The notes beneath the pieces were generated by a model. The model was not told the origin of the DNA and did not search any database. It was given only the letters and a program-made list of their open reading frames with translations. This document shows positions 19,367-29,029 of a stretch of DNA of 64,000 nt, in pieces (positions within the stretch are counted from its first letter, which is position 1; the number at the start of each line of letters is the position of its first letter). Origin of the DNA: Acrasis kona (Eukaryota; Heterolobosea; Eutetramitea; Acrasida; Acrasidae); NCBI GenBank assembly GCA_026419775.2, contig JAOPGA020000651.1:62001-126000 (forward strand), read 5' to 3'. A program made the position numbers and the translations under genes.

Positions 19367-20899
19367 ATGAGGAACAGGTCATTATTCATCACTCTGGTGG
19401 TTGTATTATCACAGCTAGCAGGATTTATATTTTTCTACAGCCGGTCAAATAAATTGGAAGTTCCACGCGGTAATAATATAGACCACCAACCCCCTCCAAA
19501 TTATCATATACACGAGGAGCATAAACCGGCATATGAGCAGAAGAAGCAAGTAGAACAAAAAAATAATTCCGAAAGCCCTCAAAGCGAGGCTTTGTACAGT
19601 CACCATTTCTGTGTACGAAATTCAATACACGAGACATGGAAGGAAAGAAGTTGCATGTTTTCAAACATTTGCTTTGATGTCAACAAGAGGCAGTGGCACT
19701 ATTTTGCTAACGTAGATAACGAACTTTCTACATTCCATACAGATTTCCAAGGGAGGTCAAAAACTAATTTCGACGAGCCGCATTGGGTGTCTCTAGATTC
19801 CAGAGGACAATTCCCTTGGAAAGCAGATCATATCCACTCCAAAACAACAATTAGAGAATATGCAGACAAGGAAAAATATGATGTTATCTGGGACGACAGA
19901 CCCACTTTCCTACTTCGTAGACATGCCTGCGGAAATGCAGGTCATTGTCTATTGGAGGCATCCGGCCTAATAGGACACGACATGAGTTTATGGTCAGAGT
20001 TTGACATTAACAATCGCATCATCTTCATGGACGCATGCGACTGTACAGAAACCGTAGCACAAATTTCATGTGGAGGAGGCATCACCGACCAACATCGATT
20101 CGACCTGTGTGAAAAGTTTACAAACGCTTACGTTCAAGGAATGTCAAACAACCCCATCGTCAACGTTCCACAGCTTGAATTGTCGCAAATACAAAAAGAC
20201 TACTCTACCAAAGCCGTCAACCCGTTCGTTTGTCATAAGAGATTAATGTCAGGACATGGTCAGTTGACTCCATACGGAGGTCAAGGTTTCAAAATGCATG
20301 CATCAAATTCCTTCCGTGCCGTAAGGTATGCTATCTTGAAGAAGAATAATGTAAAAACGCCTTCCATTCAGGACCGGTACGAAAGAATATTTAAAAATAA
20401 AATCTTTAATGTCTTGGTTCATTATAAAAAGGGAAGAAGAACGGTTCTTAACTTACGTGAGTGTGTGAATTATATCCAAAACCATCATCCGGTGTTAAGA
20501 GGATCTAAAATTGTGTATAGAAACATAACGTTCCAAGAGCCTATCAAAGAGCAGTTAGAAGTGTTGCAGTCCACTGATTTGTTTTTTACTGTTTTTGGAA
20601 GTGCATCTGTCCAAAGTTTACTTTTACCCGACGGTGCTAGTTTGTTGACATCTCCTGCCTGTAGTTATCCTGGTTATGACAAGTGTAATACGTTTGAAAC
20701 TGAAGTGGTCCATAGTCACATGACTCAATATAATGACTTTTCGTATACTGTAGAGAGCGAAGAAGAGTTGGTTCAAGAACCACCAGAAAATTATTATAGT
20801 ATTAATGCAAAATGTGATAGGTATGCAGATCAATTTATAAGAGCCGCAACACATGCTATGAATTGGGTAGAAGTTCGCCATAATAAAAATGGTTATTAA
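19367..20899 (+). CDS. GT61-like (EOGT/POMGNT2-type) glycosyltransferase, type II membrane protein
   Basis: Read from the ATG at 19367, the 510-residue protein has a short basic cytosolic tail, a signal anchor at about residues 7-26 (LFITLVVVLSQLAGFIFFYS) and a Pro/Gln/His-rich stem, as in Golgi type II enzymes. The luminal domain has many cysteines and the family-like C-terminal stretch KEQLEVLQSTDLFFTVFGSA followed by SVQSLLLPDGASLL, which corresponds to the G-A-G-L-x-N ... PG motif of DUF563/GT61 transferases. GT61 members include plant xylosyltransferases, EOGT and POMGNT2. The donor sugar is not readable here. The frame is also open upstream to 19196, but the Met chosen places the anchor correctly and avoids overlap with the divergent gene. 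It is followed 140 bp later by a GT13-type transferase on the same strand. Confidence 0.75.
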   Translation: MRNRSLFITLVVVLSQLAGFIFFYSRSNKLEVPRGNNIDHQPPPNYHIHEEHKPAYEQKKQVEQKNNSESPQSEALYSHHFCVRNSIHETWKERSCMFSNICFDVNKRQWHYFANVDNELSTFHTDFQGRSKTNFDEPHWVSLDSRGQFPWKADHIHSKTTIREYADKEKYDVIWDDRPTFLLRRHACGNAGHCLLEASGLIGHDMSLWSEFDINNRIIFMDACDCTETVAQISCGGGITDQHRFDLCEKFTNAYVQGMSNNPIVNVPQLELSQIQKDYSTKAVNPFVCHKRLMSGHGQLTPYGGQGFKMHASNSFRAVRYAILKKNNVKTPSIQDRYERIFKNKIFNVLVHYKKGRRTVLNLRECVNYIQNHHPVLRGSKIVYRNITFQEPIKEQLEVLQSTDLFFTVFGSASVQSLLLPDGASLLTSPACSYPGYDKCNTFETEVVHSHMTQYNDFSYTVESEEELVQEPPENYYSINAKCDRYADQFIRAATHAMNWVEVRHNKNGY

Positions 20900-21039
20900 A
20901 TCTTATTCAGTATTCGTCTTCTTGATCATGTGCTACCTACCTTTTGGGAGTATCTGTACGTTTGTTTATTAATATACCATTCACCACCTCATTACAAACG
21001 TCGCTTCTAAAAAAAAATTAAAGTGGTTGACAAGAACAA

Positions 21040-23113
21040 ATGCAGAAGTCATACTTCAAGACGTATCTTTTGGCGGCTTCTTTCTTCTGCGGGGCCTTCC
21101 TCATGTTCAATATATTTTTCATTCTATACCGGATACACCCACAAGAATTTGAATTTTTTGAACCATCGCAACACAATTTGGAAGAAAGAGGTCCACAGCT
21201 TTCTTTGCTAAATTATACAATTAATAACCAAAAATCGCAGTTGGAGAAAAAAGACCGTCTTATAAAAGATTTGGAGGATAAATTGTCGAAACTAATGAAC
21301 GAAAAACAAGAAAACGTTCAGAACCAACAGCAAGTTAATCCAGAGGTACCTGGTGGTCAGGAAGCACCGGCCGAGCAAGCAGTTCTCCCCGATTTAGACT
21401 CTCTACTCGGTGCAGACGCTCGGGTTAAAACCGTCGTGAAAAGGGACAAAACAACCGGAAAAGACATTATCCAACCTTGGAGCAAGTACTCCAGTATATA
21501 CAAGAGTAATTTTCGCTTCCGTACTGATTTTGTATTGACTCCACATAGATTTTGTCGAAAAGAAACTAGATAAGAACTTCCTGCCTCAAGATTTCATCAT
21601 TGCAATTGTGACGGCAAACAGACCAACATACCTCGGAGCAACGCTACGTTCTTTGCAACAAGTTTTATACTGGAATAGAGACAACACCATCATCTACCAA
21701 TATGGAGACGACAAGACCATCAACATGATCGCAAACAGCTACAAGATCAAACAAGTAAAGAACACCGTGCAGAACTTTTATCAAGGAAAGCAAATTACCG
21801 AAGGAGCCGAACATATTGCCATACATTATCGTTTCGTCATTGATCGTGTTTTTAGAGATCATCCACAAGCCAAGTACTTTATCGTCCTGGAAGACGACAT
21901 GATTCTTGCGCCCGACCTATTGTTATACTTTTCACAGATGGCACCGCTCATGGAAAAAGATCACAACATTTACAGCGTAAGTGCTTACAACGACAATGGG
22001 TTCAGAGGAATGGTAAAAGATACGAACGTGGTTCAAAGAACGGATTTTTTTATTGGTCTCGGTTGGTTGGTCAGCAGGAGGTTGTGGGAGTCCGAATGGA
22101 GCGCTTCGTGGCCGAGAACTCATTGGGACCATTTCTTACGTAATCCGATGAACAGAAGAGATCGCCAAACTTTGTATCCTGAGGTGTCCCGCATTTATCA
22201 TTCTGGTTATAAAGGAACTCACTCCACTGTTGCATTGTATGAAAAATATTTCAGAGATATTGTTTTGAATCGGCAAGGATATGCTCCTATGGGTCTTGAT
22301 AAGAAGAATCAATTTGTACGGGTGTCGGATAAGAATCGTGACGACGTGTCTCTTGACTACATTTCGAGTCCTTCGAATTTCTCCGATTATTTTACAAAAT
22401 TAATTGATCCTAAAAGTCCGGATGTAATTTATTTGAATACCATTCAAGATGCGTCAAAATTAAAAAATAAAAGAATTGTAATGGCTTACGAAGCACAACC
22501 ATTGGTGAATCGTGCATGGATGACCATTAGTGAGTACTTTGATATTTGGCATACTGTTCCTGTCCGTAGTGAATATTTGGGCGTCACGCCAATCAATTGG
22601 ATGAACGGCAATACTGTGTACATGATGGCTTCTTATTCTACATTTTATAACAGGTTTGAAGAATTGTATAAAAAACCAAAACCTGAGTTAGTTCCTGCAG
22701 AGGACTTCCAGGTGGATCCTCCGTGGCTACATCCAAGAGAGCCTTCCGTATTATCCATTGCTGTCGCCGCCAAGGGAGAGAGTTGTAGTTCGTTGTGTTT
22801 AAATAAATTCGGACCCAACAGTAAATGTGACTTGTACAAGATTAGCGAGATCAACACATGTAGGTATCTTAAAAAGCACTTCAAGTGCGAAACGTGCGCC
22901 GGTAATATTGGTCACGACCAGCCTGCTTTTGATACAGAGTCAAATACATGTCTATTCAACACTGGATCAAGACAGTACATGACCACTTGTGAGGGGTCTC
23001 ATCCTAAAACTCAAAGACTTTGTGCTTGCTTTGATCCAAAGACAGTAGTTACTTTCCACGAGGAGTGGGAAACAATGATTGCAAATTCACAATCACAATG
23101 CTTGTTAGAATAA
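21040..23113 (+). CDS. GT13-family N-acetylglucosaminyltransferase (POMGNT1/MGAT1-like)
   Basis: Exon 1 (21040-21505) and exon 2 (21549-23113), joined over a 43-nt intron, give 676 residues, close to the 660 of human POMGNT1. A 55-nt alternative using a donor at 21494 is also in phase. An N-terminal signal anchor lies at about 9-31, then a coiled-coil and Gln/Pro stem. The catalytic domain begins near VTANRPTYLGATLRSL, with the metal-binding acidic triad Glu270-Asp271-Asp272 in VLEDDMILAPD and the downstream GLGWLVSRRLW and PRTHWDHFLR blocks typical of GT13. The enzyme transfers GlcNAc from UDP-GlcNAc to mannose of N- or O-mannosyl glycans in the Golgi. About 130 extra C-terminal residues contain nine or more Cys and are likely a separate disulphide-rich domain of unknown role. 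Confidence 0.88.
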
Positions 23114-23143
23114 AACAAATATATATTGTACATTCAAAAATAT

Positions 23144-24652
23144 TTACTGTTCTGGAAGATGTTCTTTGTAAAATCTTGCTACAATATAATTCGACAGTTC
23201 CCTGTGAAGAAAATCTAGTGCACGCCAGTTAAGAATACTTCCAACCCTATAGTGCATAATGTATAAAACAAAAAGGACACAACTCGTAAAAATCGATCCC
23301 AGCCTCTCTTTCATACTGCCAAGATAAACCCTCACAAGTTTATTATCATTCGGTGTAAGATCTATAAAATGTAACAATACCAACAAGACTTTTGCACACG
23401 TCGCTCTTCTTGGACCCTTTTCTATTTCATCTTCGTATTTTACGTTTCGTCCCAACGCTTCGTATTCTATTCCTTCCATTGCCTCTCCCACCACCTGCTC
23501 TCTAAGCTCCTCTTGTGTTCTTTGTTCCGCTCTATCTTGAGTAACGTCATTTTGTTCCGCTTCATCTTGAGTAACATCATTTGATTCCGGTTCCATCGCC
23601 TCAGTCGAATCATCGTTATTACTCGATTCTGTTGATTCTTGACTCCTCTCTCTCTGTTTTTTTCTCCACTTGCTTTTAGCAATGTTCATTCCTACAAATG
23701 AATTGTGTAATCCTTGTGTAGTCGAGTAATAATTGAATCGTTCGCGATTGCCGAATGTGTCTGATCTCAAGGGATCAATGTCTAAAATGTTCAAAATGCG
23801 TTCCATGCGCCATAAAAGTTTTTGATCTTTCATCCTCTCGTTATAAACCAAATCGAGCCACAACAACTCGTAAATGTGCCTTCGAGGTGGTACGCTCGTT
23901 AAAAATACATCAGGTGCACCCGTTCTCATGAACTCGATCGCTCGAAAATCATAATCAAGGTATTGATCGAATACAAGTGTATCCCTCAGAGTAACATCTA
24001 AAAACTCGAATAACCTCTGCCAATCGTTTGGAAAAATGTGAGTTCTGCCAGCTCTTAATGGAAAGGTGTACAGTCTTATATGTTTGGAATTTATTCTGCT
24101 GTTTATGTCAGCTTGTACTTTGGAGAGAATGTCGAGTAAGTTGTTGTCCTTAAGGATGAGTTTCGTCTGAACCCACTTGATGGCTTGAGCCTTACCAATG
24201 TCCACGTTCACATTATAAAGTAACTTATCTTTTGATAGACCGAATGGCCCGTTCAGATCCAAATATTGCCGAGCTAACTGTCTAAGCTGTGGGGTGTTTG
24301 TGGTCATTCTTATTATGAAGGCCTGTTGGTGGGGGTTTAAGTTTATTCGATTATCAAGGACAGTAGTATCAAGAGTAGTACTGACCTCTTCTTCCTCTTC
24401 TTCCTCTTCTGACGACTCCCCGTCATCATGAAATTTGTCTTTTTGCTTTTCGGAGCTCAAGATGGATTTTGATCGATAGGGTATAGTAAACGCTTCATTT
24501 ACAAACTTTTTGTATATTTGATGCATTTCAAATTTAGATGATATATCCACATCAAGAACAGGATCATCGCTTCCTGCAGTGTTTGATTGCTCGAGTTCTG
24601 TATTTGGCTGTGCCCCAACTGTATTATTCTCTTGTTCTGTGTTTGTGTCCAT
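23144..24652 (-). CDS. Hypothetical protein with acidic and Glu/Gln-rich segments
   Basis: An intronless 502-residue protein I cannot place. Residues 1-100 are polar and include an acidic run of Ser/Glu (GESSEEEEEEEE). A helical, probably folded region spans about 105-315, containing RQLARQYLDLNGPFGLSK and several Trp and aromatic clusters. A disordered linker around 330-395 has a basic patch (KWRKKQRERS) and two near-identical 10-residue repeats (NDVTQDEAEQ and NDVTQDRAEQ). The C-terminal about 100 residues are hydrophobic and helical. The nuclear-like acidic and basic tracts suggest a scaffold or chromatin role but nothing firmer can be said. It lies tail to tail with the GT13 gene, 30 bp apart. 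Confidence 0.68.
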   Translation of the reverse strand: MDTNTEQENNTVGAQPNTELEQSNTAGSDDPVLDVDISSKFEMHQIYKKFVNEAFTIPYRSKSILSSEKQKDKFHDDGESSEEEEEEEEVSTTLDTTVLDNRINLNPHQQAFIIRMTTNTPQLRQLARQYLDLNGPFGLSKDKLLYNVNVDIGKAQAIKWVQTKLILKDNNLLDILSKVQADINSRINSKHIRLYTFPLRAGRTHIFPNDWQRLFEFLDVTLRDTLVFDQYLDYDFRAIEFMRTGAPDVFLTSVPPRRHIYELLWLDLVYNERMKDQKLLWRMERILNILDIDPLRSDTFGNRERFNYYSTTQGLHNSFVGMNIAKSKWRKKQRERSQESTESSNNDDSTEAMEPESNDVTQDEAEQNDVTQDRAEQRTQEELREQVVGEAMEGIEYEALGRNVKYEDEIEKGPRRATCAKVLLVLLHFIDLTPNDNKLVRVYLGSMKERLGSIFTSCVLFVLYIMHYRVGSILNWRALDFLHRELSNYIVARFYKEHLPEQ

Positions 24653-25099
24653 GTGTCAGATTATTTTGTAAGATTTTGTAATGAGAAAAATCGTTAACCA
24701 TATTTTCAAAAGTTAATCTTGTTGTTGTCTCTGATTTAATGATCTTGTTGCTCTCTATTGTTTTATCTTTCGCTCACATCTCATAAATTGGGAGGCTCCA
24801 CAACGACTTGATAAATTGTAGTGTATGGTTGACCTTCAACCAAAATAGACCAATACCCTAACCAAATGAATCGTCACAAGCACTCCAATGAAAACTTGTT
24901 AGTGGATCATTACTTTTCAATCATGCACATTAACAAAAGTTTCCTTTGATATATTGGTGCATTCCTGTTATATCAAGTAAATCTCCTAATAAGTGAGATG
25001 AAGAATCCATCACAGGTCAACCTCAACGTGTGAATTTGTGAAAAGCTCGTCCTACACAAGAGGCACTTTGGTAGAGATCGTCTTTTGTTCAAGAAGGCT
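24653..25099. other. Intergenic region, divergent promoters
   Basis: A 447-bp gap between the starts of the acidic hypothetical protein and the eIF2beta-Nudix gene. It is AT-rich with only short frames (the longest ATG frame I noticed is 27 codons near 24866). No RNA gene or repeat is visible. Confidence 0.5.
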
Positions 25100-26814
25100 A
25101 TGTCCAATCAAAAAGCAAACAGACACCAACGTCCACAGAAAAATGGTAGTCGAACAGAGCTCTCCAAACATCACACTCCAAAAAACAACGGTTGGGATGT
25201 TAATTTGAAAGTGGAAGAGTTTGAGCATTTTGTGCGAAAACCAAAATCAGTTGAGCACGACAACTGTGAAGAGGAGCGTGTTATTTCAGAGGCACAATCA
25301 GATGAGTCAATCAAGATGCAGTTAAAAAGGACGTTGATTACTAACATCATGGAAATAGCGCACTCAATCAACAGACGTCCACAATGTATGTGAGCACAAT
25401 TTGTTTGTTAAATGAACCAAATCTAGATTTGATGAAGTTCTTGAACTACGAACTCGAGAAGACTTGCTACTTTGATACAAAGCAAGGTGCTGGAGTGATA
25501 TTGCATTCCCCAATACCCTCATACAAGCAGTTGTTATTGCGCCAAAACATGTCACAGCCGCTTGGTCAACCAAAACAACAAATCAACCTTGATGACGAAA
25601 CAGAAACAGCATTACAAATCAACCAACTACTAAAGACTTATACCAAGAAATACGTTACATGTCCATCCTGCGAATCAGACAACACTTTTAGTCCAAACAA
25701 CAACGACACCGACAACACGACGTTTGCCATCTTGTGTAAGGATTGCAACAACCTGTCGAAAAAAAATGTTCAAGACGATCCTTTTCTTGGCATCATCAAC
25801 ACATCACGCACACGTAACAATAACATGCAACAACAAAACATTCAACCATACTATAATCCCATGCCACCTCAATACGCATTACCCTATCCCATCAATTACT
25901 ACATTCATCCAACACACGTTCCATACTATCCATATACATTTCCATACATGTCATACTTTCCACAACCATACTATTTCATTCCAACACCCATTTATGAAAA
26001 TGAACAACACTTTACTCCATCACCTACATTATCGCCTCCATCTTCAACATTAACCACCACTCACATTACAAATGCGAATGAACCTAATGAACCGTTTTAC
26101 AAGAGTGCCGGAATCCTTCCATACTGCAAAGACGCCAACACCGGTAGAATCGTAATCTTGCTAGGAAAAGAAACAAGAGGATCCAAATTAAACAGACCGT
26201 TACATGCCGAAGGATCATCATTCGAATCGCCCTACAAAGTAACAAAGATCAGACCCACCTGGAGCGAATTTGGTGGAAAAAAGATTAGATCCGACCAAGA
26301 TGCAATCGTGACCGCAGCAAGAGAATTTAGCGAAGAAACACACGGTGCGTTCAGCGACGAACCCACCTTTAACATTAATCGCTCTTCAACACTCGTTCAA
26401 GATTTGTTGAGAAGGAACGAAAAGAGCGTGTATAATAAAAATGGAAAGTACATGTTGTTTGTGTTGGAGTTACCTCAGCTATCAAAGCAAAACATGTTGA
26501 ATGCCATGAACGTACGCAAACAAGCTAATGATGCTGGAGATGTGATTGATAAAGTAGACTTTGAGTGGATTGATGCCGAACATTTGTTTGGGTTGATTTG
26601 TGGAGACGGAAGTGATGCTAAGCAAATGGTTTCTCAGGAAAGTGGACTTTTGCAGTGGAAGCAAGGAGAGGAACTTCATCCGTTCTTTTTGACATTGTTT
26701 AGAAGTGCGAAAGGTCTTGTCGCTGATGTGTTGAAGGATCAGATTGTACTTGCTGTCAAGGACACTTGTACAACAAAGAGGAGAAGGAGAGGTGCTGGTA
26801 TGAAAAATTCATGA
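25100..26814 (+). CDS. eIF2beta/eIF5-like domain fused to a Nudix hydrolase
   Basis: Two exons (25100-25385, 25427-26814) joined over a 41-nt intron give 557 residues. Residues about 78-205 follow the eIF2beta/eIF5 N-terminal fold: LKRTLITNIMEIAHSINRRP, then a conserved FLNYEL segment restored by the splice, then LLKTYTKKYVTCPSC with zinc-ribbon Cys174, Cys177, Cys199 and Cys202. A Pro/Tyr/Asn-rich linker (about 225-330) leads to a Nudix domain: WSEFGGKKIRSD at about 374-385 and TAAREFSEETHGA, which keeps the metal-binding REFxEE glutamates, though the spacing before it is a subgroup variant. In its family the first domain joins the 43S preinitiation complex or binds RNA; Nudix enzymes cut NDP-X bonds such as mRNA caps. 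Cap or nucleotide hydrolysis near the ribosome is an inference. I know of no established protein with this pairing. Confidence 0.82.
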
Positions 26815-26998
26815 CATGATGTGATGCGATGTTGTTCTGGAATGATCAAAAGTGTTTTTTTATTAAAGCTTGTGTTGTTTTTGGTGATAATCTCGTTGTT
26901 GAATTAGTGTTTCTTTCTGATACCTCTCAAAGAAATCCCATTTGATGATTTCATAATGTAAAGCGTTGTCAACTTGAATTTTGATATTATCGAAAAGA

Positions 26999-28520
26999 AT
27001 GAGGTTAGCATCAGTTGGTCTTCCACACGCAAGCAAAATCTTCAATGTTTCTACATTGAACAAGAATGTATTGAACGCTGAATATGCAGTAAGAGGAGCA
27101 ATCGTCATTCGTGCAGATGAAATCAACAAACAATTACAAAACAACAATCACAAATTCCCCTTCAATGACATTGTTTTTTGCAATATCGGCAATCCACAAC
27201 AACTAAGACAGAAGCCAATCACATTCTTTAGAAACGTAATCTATTTATTCGTCCTTACTACTAACTTTTAAGGTATTGTCCCTTGTAACTTCTCCAGAGC
27301 TAATTGACAATGCCGGGTTACAACAAACCCTCAAGCCAGACGTGTTCCAAAGAGCCCGCACCATTCTATCAGGAATAGATAGCGGAAGCACCGGAGCATA
27401 TACCCATTCTCAAGGTCTGCCGTCCATTCGCAAAAATGTTGCCAATTTCATCACTCGACGTGATAACATTGATGACCCAGAGTTAATCAATCCAGATAGC
27501 ATCTTCTTGACAGACGGTGCGAGTCCTGGCGTCCAAAACGGTCTCAAGGCCCTGATCAGGGATCACAATGACGGAATCATGATTCCCATCCCTCAGTATC
27601 CACTCTACAGTGCATCCATAACATTATGTGGTGGTCAACAAGTAGGTTACCTATTGAACGAACAGGACGGATGGAGCTTGGAAGTCGAAGAATTAGAAAG
27701 AAGCCTCAAAGAAGCTACGGATAAGGGAATTAATGTGAGAGCGTTGGTAATCATCAATCCAGGGAACCCAACCGGACAAGTCCTCAGTAAAAGTAACATG
27801 GAAAATGTAATTGATTTTTGCGAAAGAAGAGGCGTGTTGTTACTTGCCGACGAAGTTTATCAAGAAAATGTGTACCATGAAAAACCATTTCTTTCCTTTT
27901 TGAAAGTTGCTGAAGAAATGAATAAATTAGATACTGTCGAAATGATCTCCTACCATTCCGTAAGCAAAGGCTTCCTTGGAGAGTGCGGCCGTAGAGGAGG
28001 TTACTTCCATTTATCTCCAGCCATCGACCCAGGTGTTCGCGATCAAATGTATAAACTCAGTTCCATCAACTTGTGTCCTAATGTGGATGGTCAGATCATG
28101 GTTGACTTGATGGTCAACCCACCAAAAAAAGGAGAAGAGTCATACGAACAATACAATGACGAAAAACATCAAATACTGTCAAGCCTTAAAAGAAGAGCGG
28201 TAAAGCTTGTGGACACATTGAACACTCTTGATGGGGTTTCTTGCCAAACAGCAGAAGGTGCCATGTATGCATTCCCAACCATCACCATACCTCCAAAAGC
28301 AGTAGAAGAAGCAAAGAAGAAGAACATTGCACCCGATGCTTACTACGCATTGTGCATGTTGGAAGAGGCAGGTCTCTGCGTGGTGCCAGGAAGTGGATTT
28401 GGACAAAAGAATGGAACTTATCACTTTAGAACAACATTCTTGCCACCAGAAGAAAAGATGGATGCGGTTTTGACGAGGGTTGCAGTATTCCACAATAACT
28501 TTATGACGCGATTTGCATAA
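26999..28520 (+). CDS. Alanine aminotransferase, probably mitochondrial
   Basis: Two exons (26999-27235, 27273-28520) flank a 37-nt intron with a textbook TACTAAC branch site and encode 494 residues, matching animal and plant enzymes (about 480-500). It is a class I PLP aminotransferase that interconverts alanine plus 2-oxoglutarate with pyruvate plus glutamate. Visible family blocks are VRGAIVIRADEINKQL, FCNIGNPQQL, GAYTHSQGLPSIR, TDGASPGVQ, IIPIPQYPLYS-type, NPGNPTGQVLS, LLADEVYQENVY and SVSKGFLGECGRRGGY, where the Lys of VSKG binds PLP. The first about 20 residues are basic and hydroxylated without acids, like a mitochondrial presequence. The first in-frame ATG, at 26999, was used. Nothing is missing. 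Confidence 0.95.
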
Positions 28521-28529
28521 ATTAGTTTT

Positions 28530-28937
28530 TTATACTTGTTGTTCACTATTTGTGTTTTGAATTACAATAAACATGATTTCCTTGTCTAGTCATTTTAAAT
28601 GTTTTTTGTGAATTGTGTAATCACTCACCTGCGGTCACTAGAATCTCGTGAAGTTTTGTTCTCATTCTTAAAACGGTCAAATCATCATCTTTGTTCATTT
28701 CTCGCACTACAGATTTGGCCAAGACGATTAGTTGGGTGATGAGTGCTGAATATTTTGTTCTCAAGTCATTCTCAAAGTTTGATGAAGATTTGATTGGGAT
28801 TCCCTCTGAGTTTACGATTACATAACCTTCCACTCCGTGATACGTTTGTATTCTCTTTATAATCTCATCTATAGAGGGTTCTGTTCCCTAATCAATATTA
28901 AATGTTACGAGAATATTACGCTAGTTCATACCGCCAT
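28530..28937 (-). CDS. Dynein light chain, roadblock/LC7 type
   Basis: Three exons (28932-28937, 28629-28887, 28530-28585) give 106 residues. The first coding exon holds only ATG GCG before a 44-nt intron; the last exon restores the conserved ADKEIMFIVIQN ending across a 43-nt intron. The body (GVEGYVIVNSEGIPIKSS and the DDLTVLRMRTKLHEILV block) is an unmistakable Roadblock domain; human DYNLRB1 is 96 residues. The protein dimerises on the dynein intermediate chain in cytoplasmic or axonemal dynein. Its stop codon is only 9 bp from that of the converging aminotransferase gene, so the two transcripts must overlap at their 3' ends. Confidence 0.93.
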
Positions 28938-29029
28938 TATTGTTTGTTAATGTTTACAAGTACATGGTTGATACCCAAATGGCGCACATAATTCCGTTAC
29001 ATTTTTAATTGATTCTGAATTGACAACAG

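Noticed and set aside
26863-27147. 94-codon minus-strand frame overlapping the aminotransferase start
   Set aside because: It is antisense to the first exon and its intron-flanking region, with no independent support; the plus-strand gene is a clear family member.
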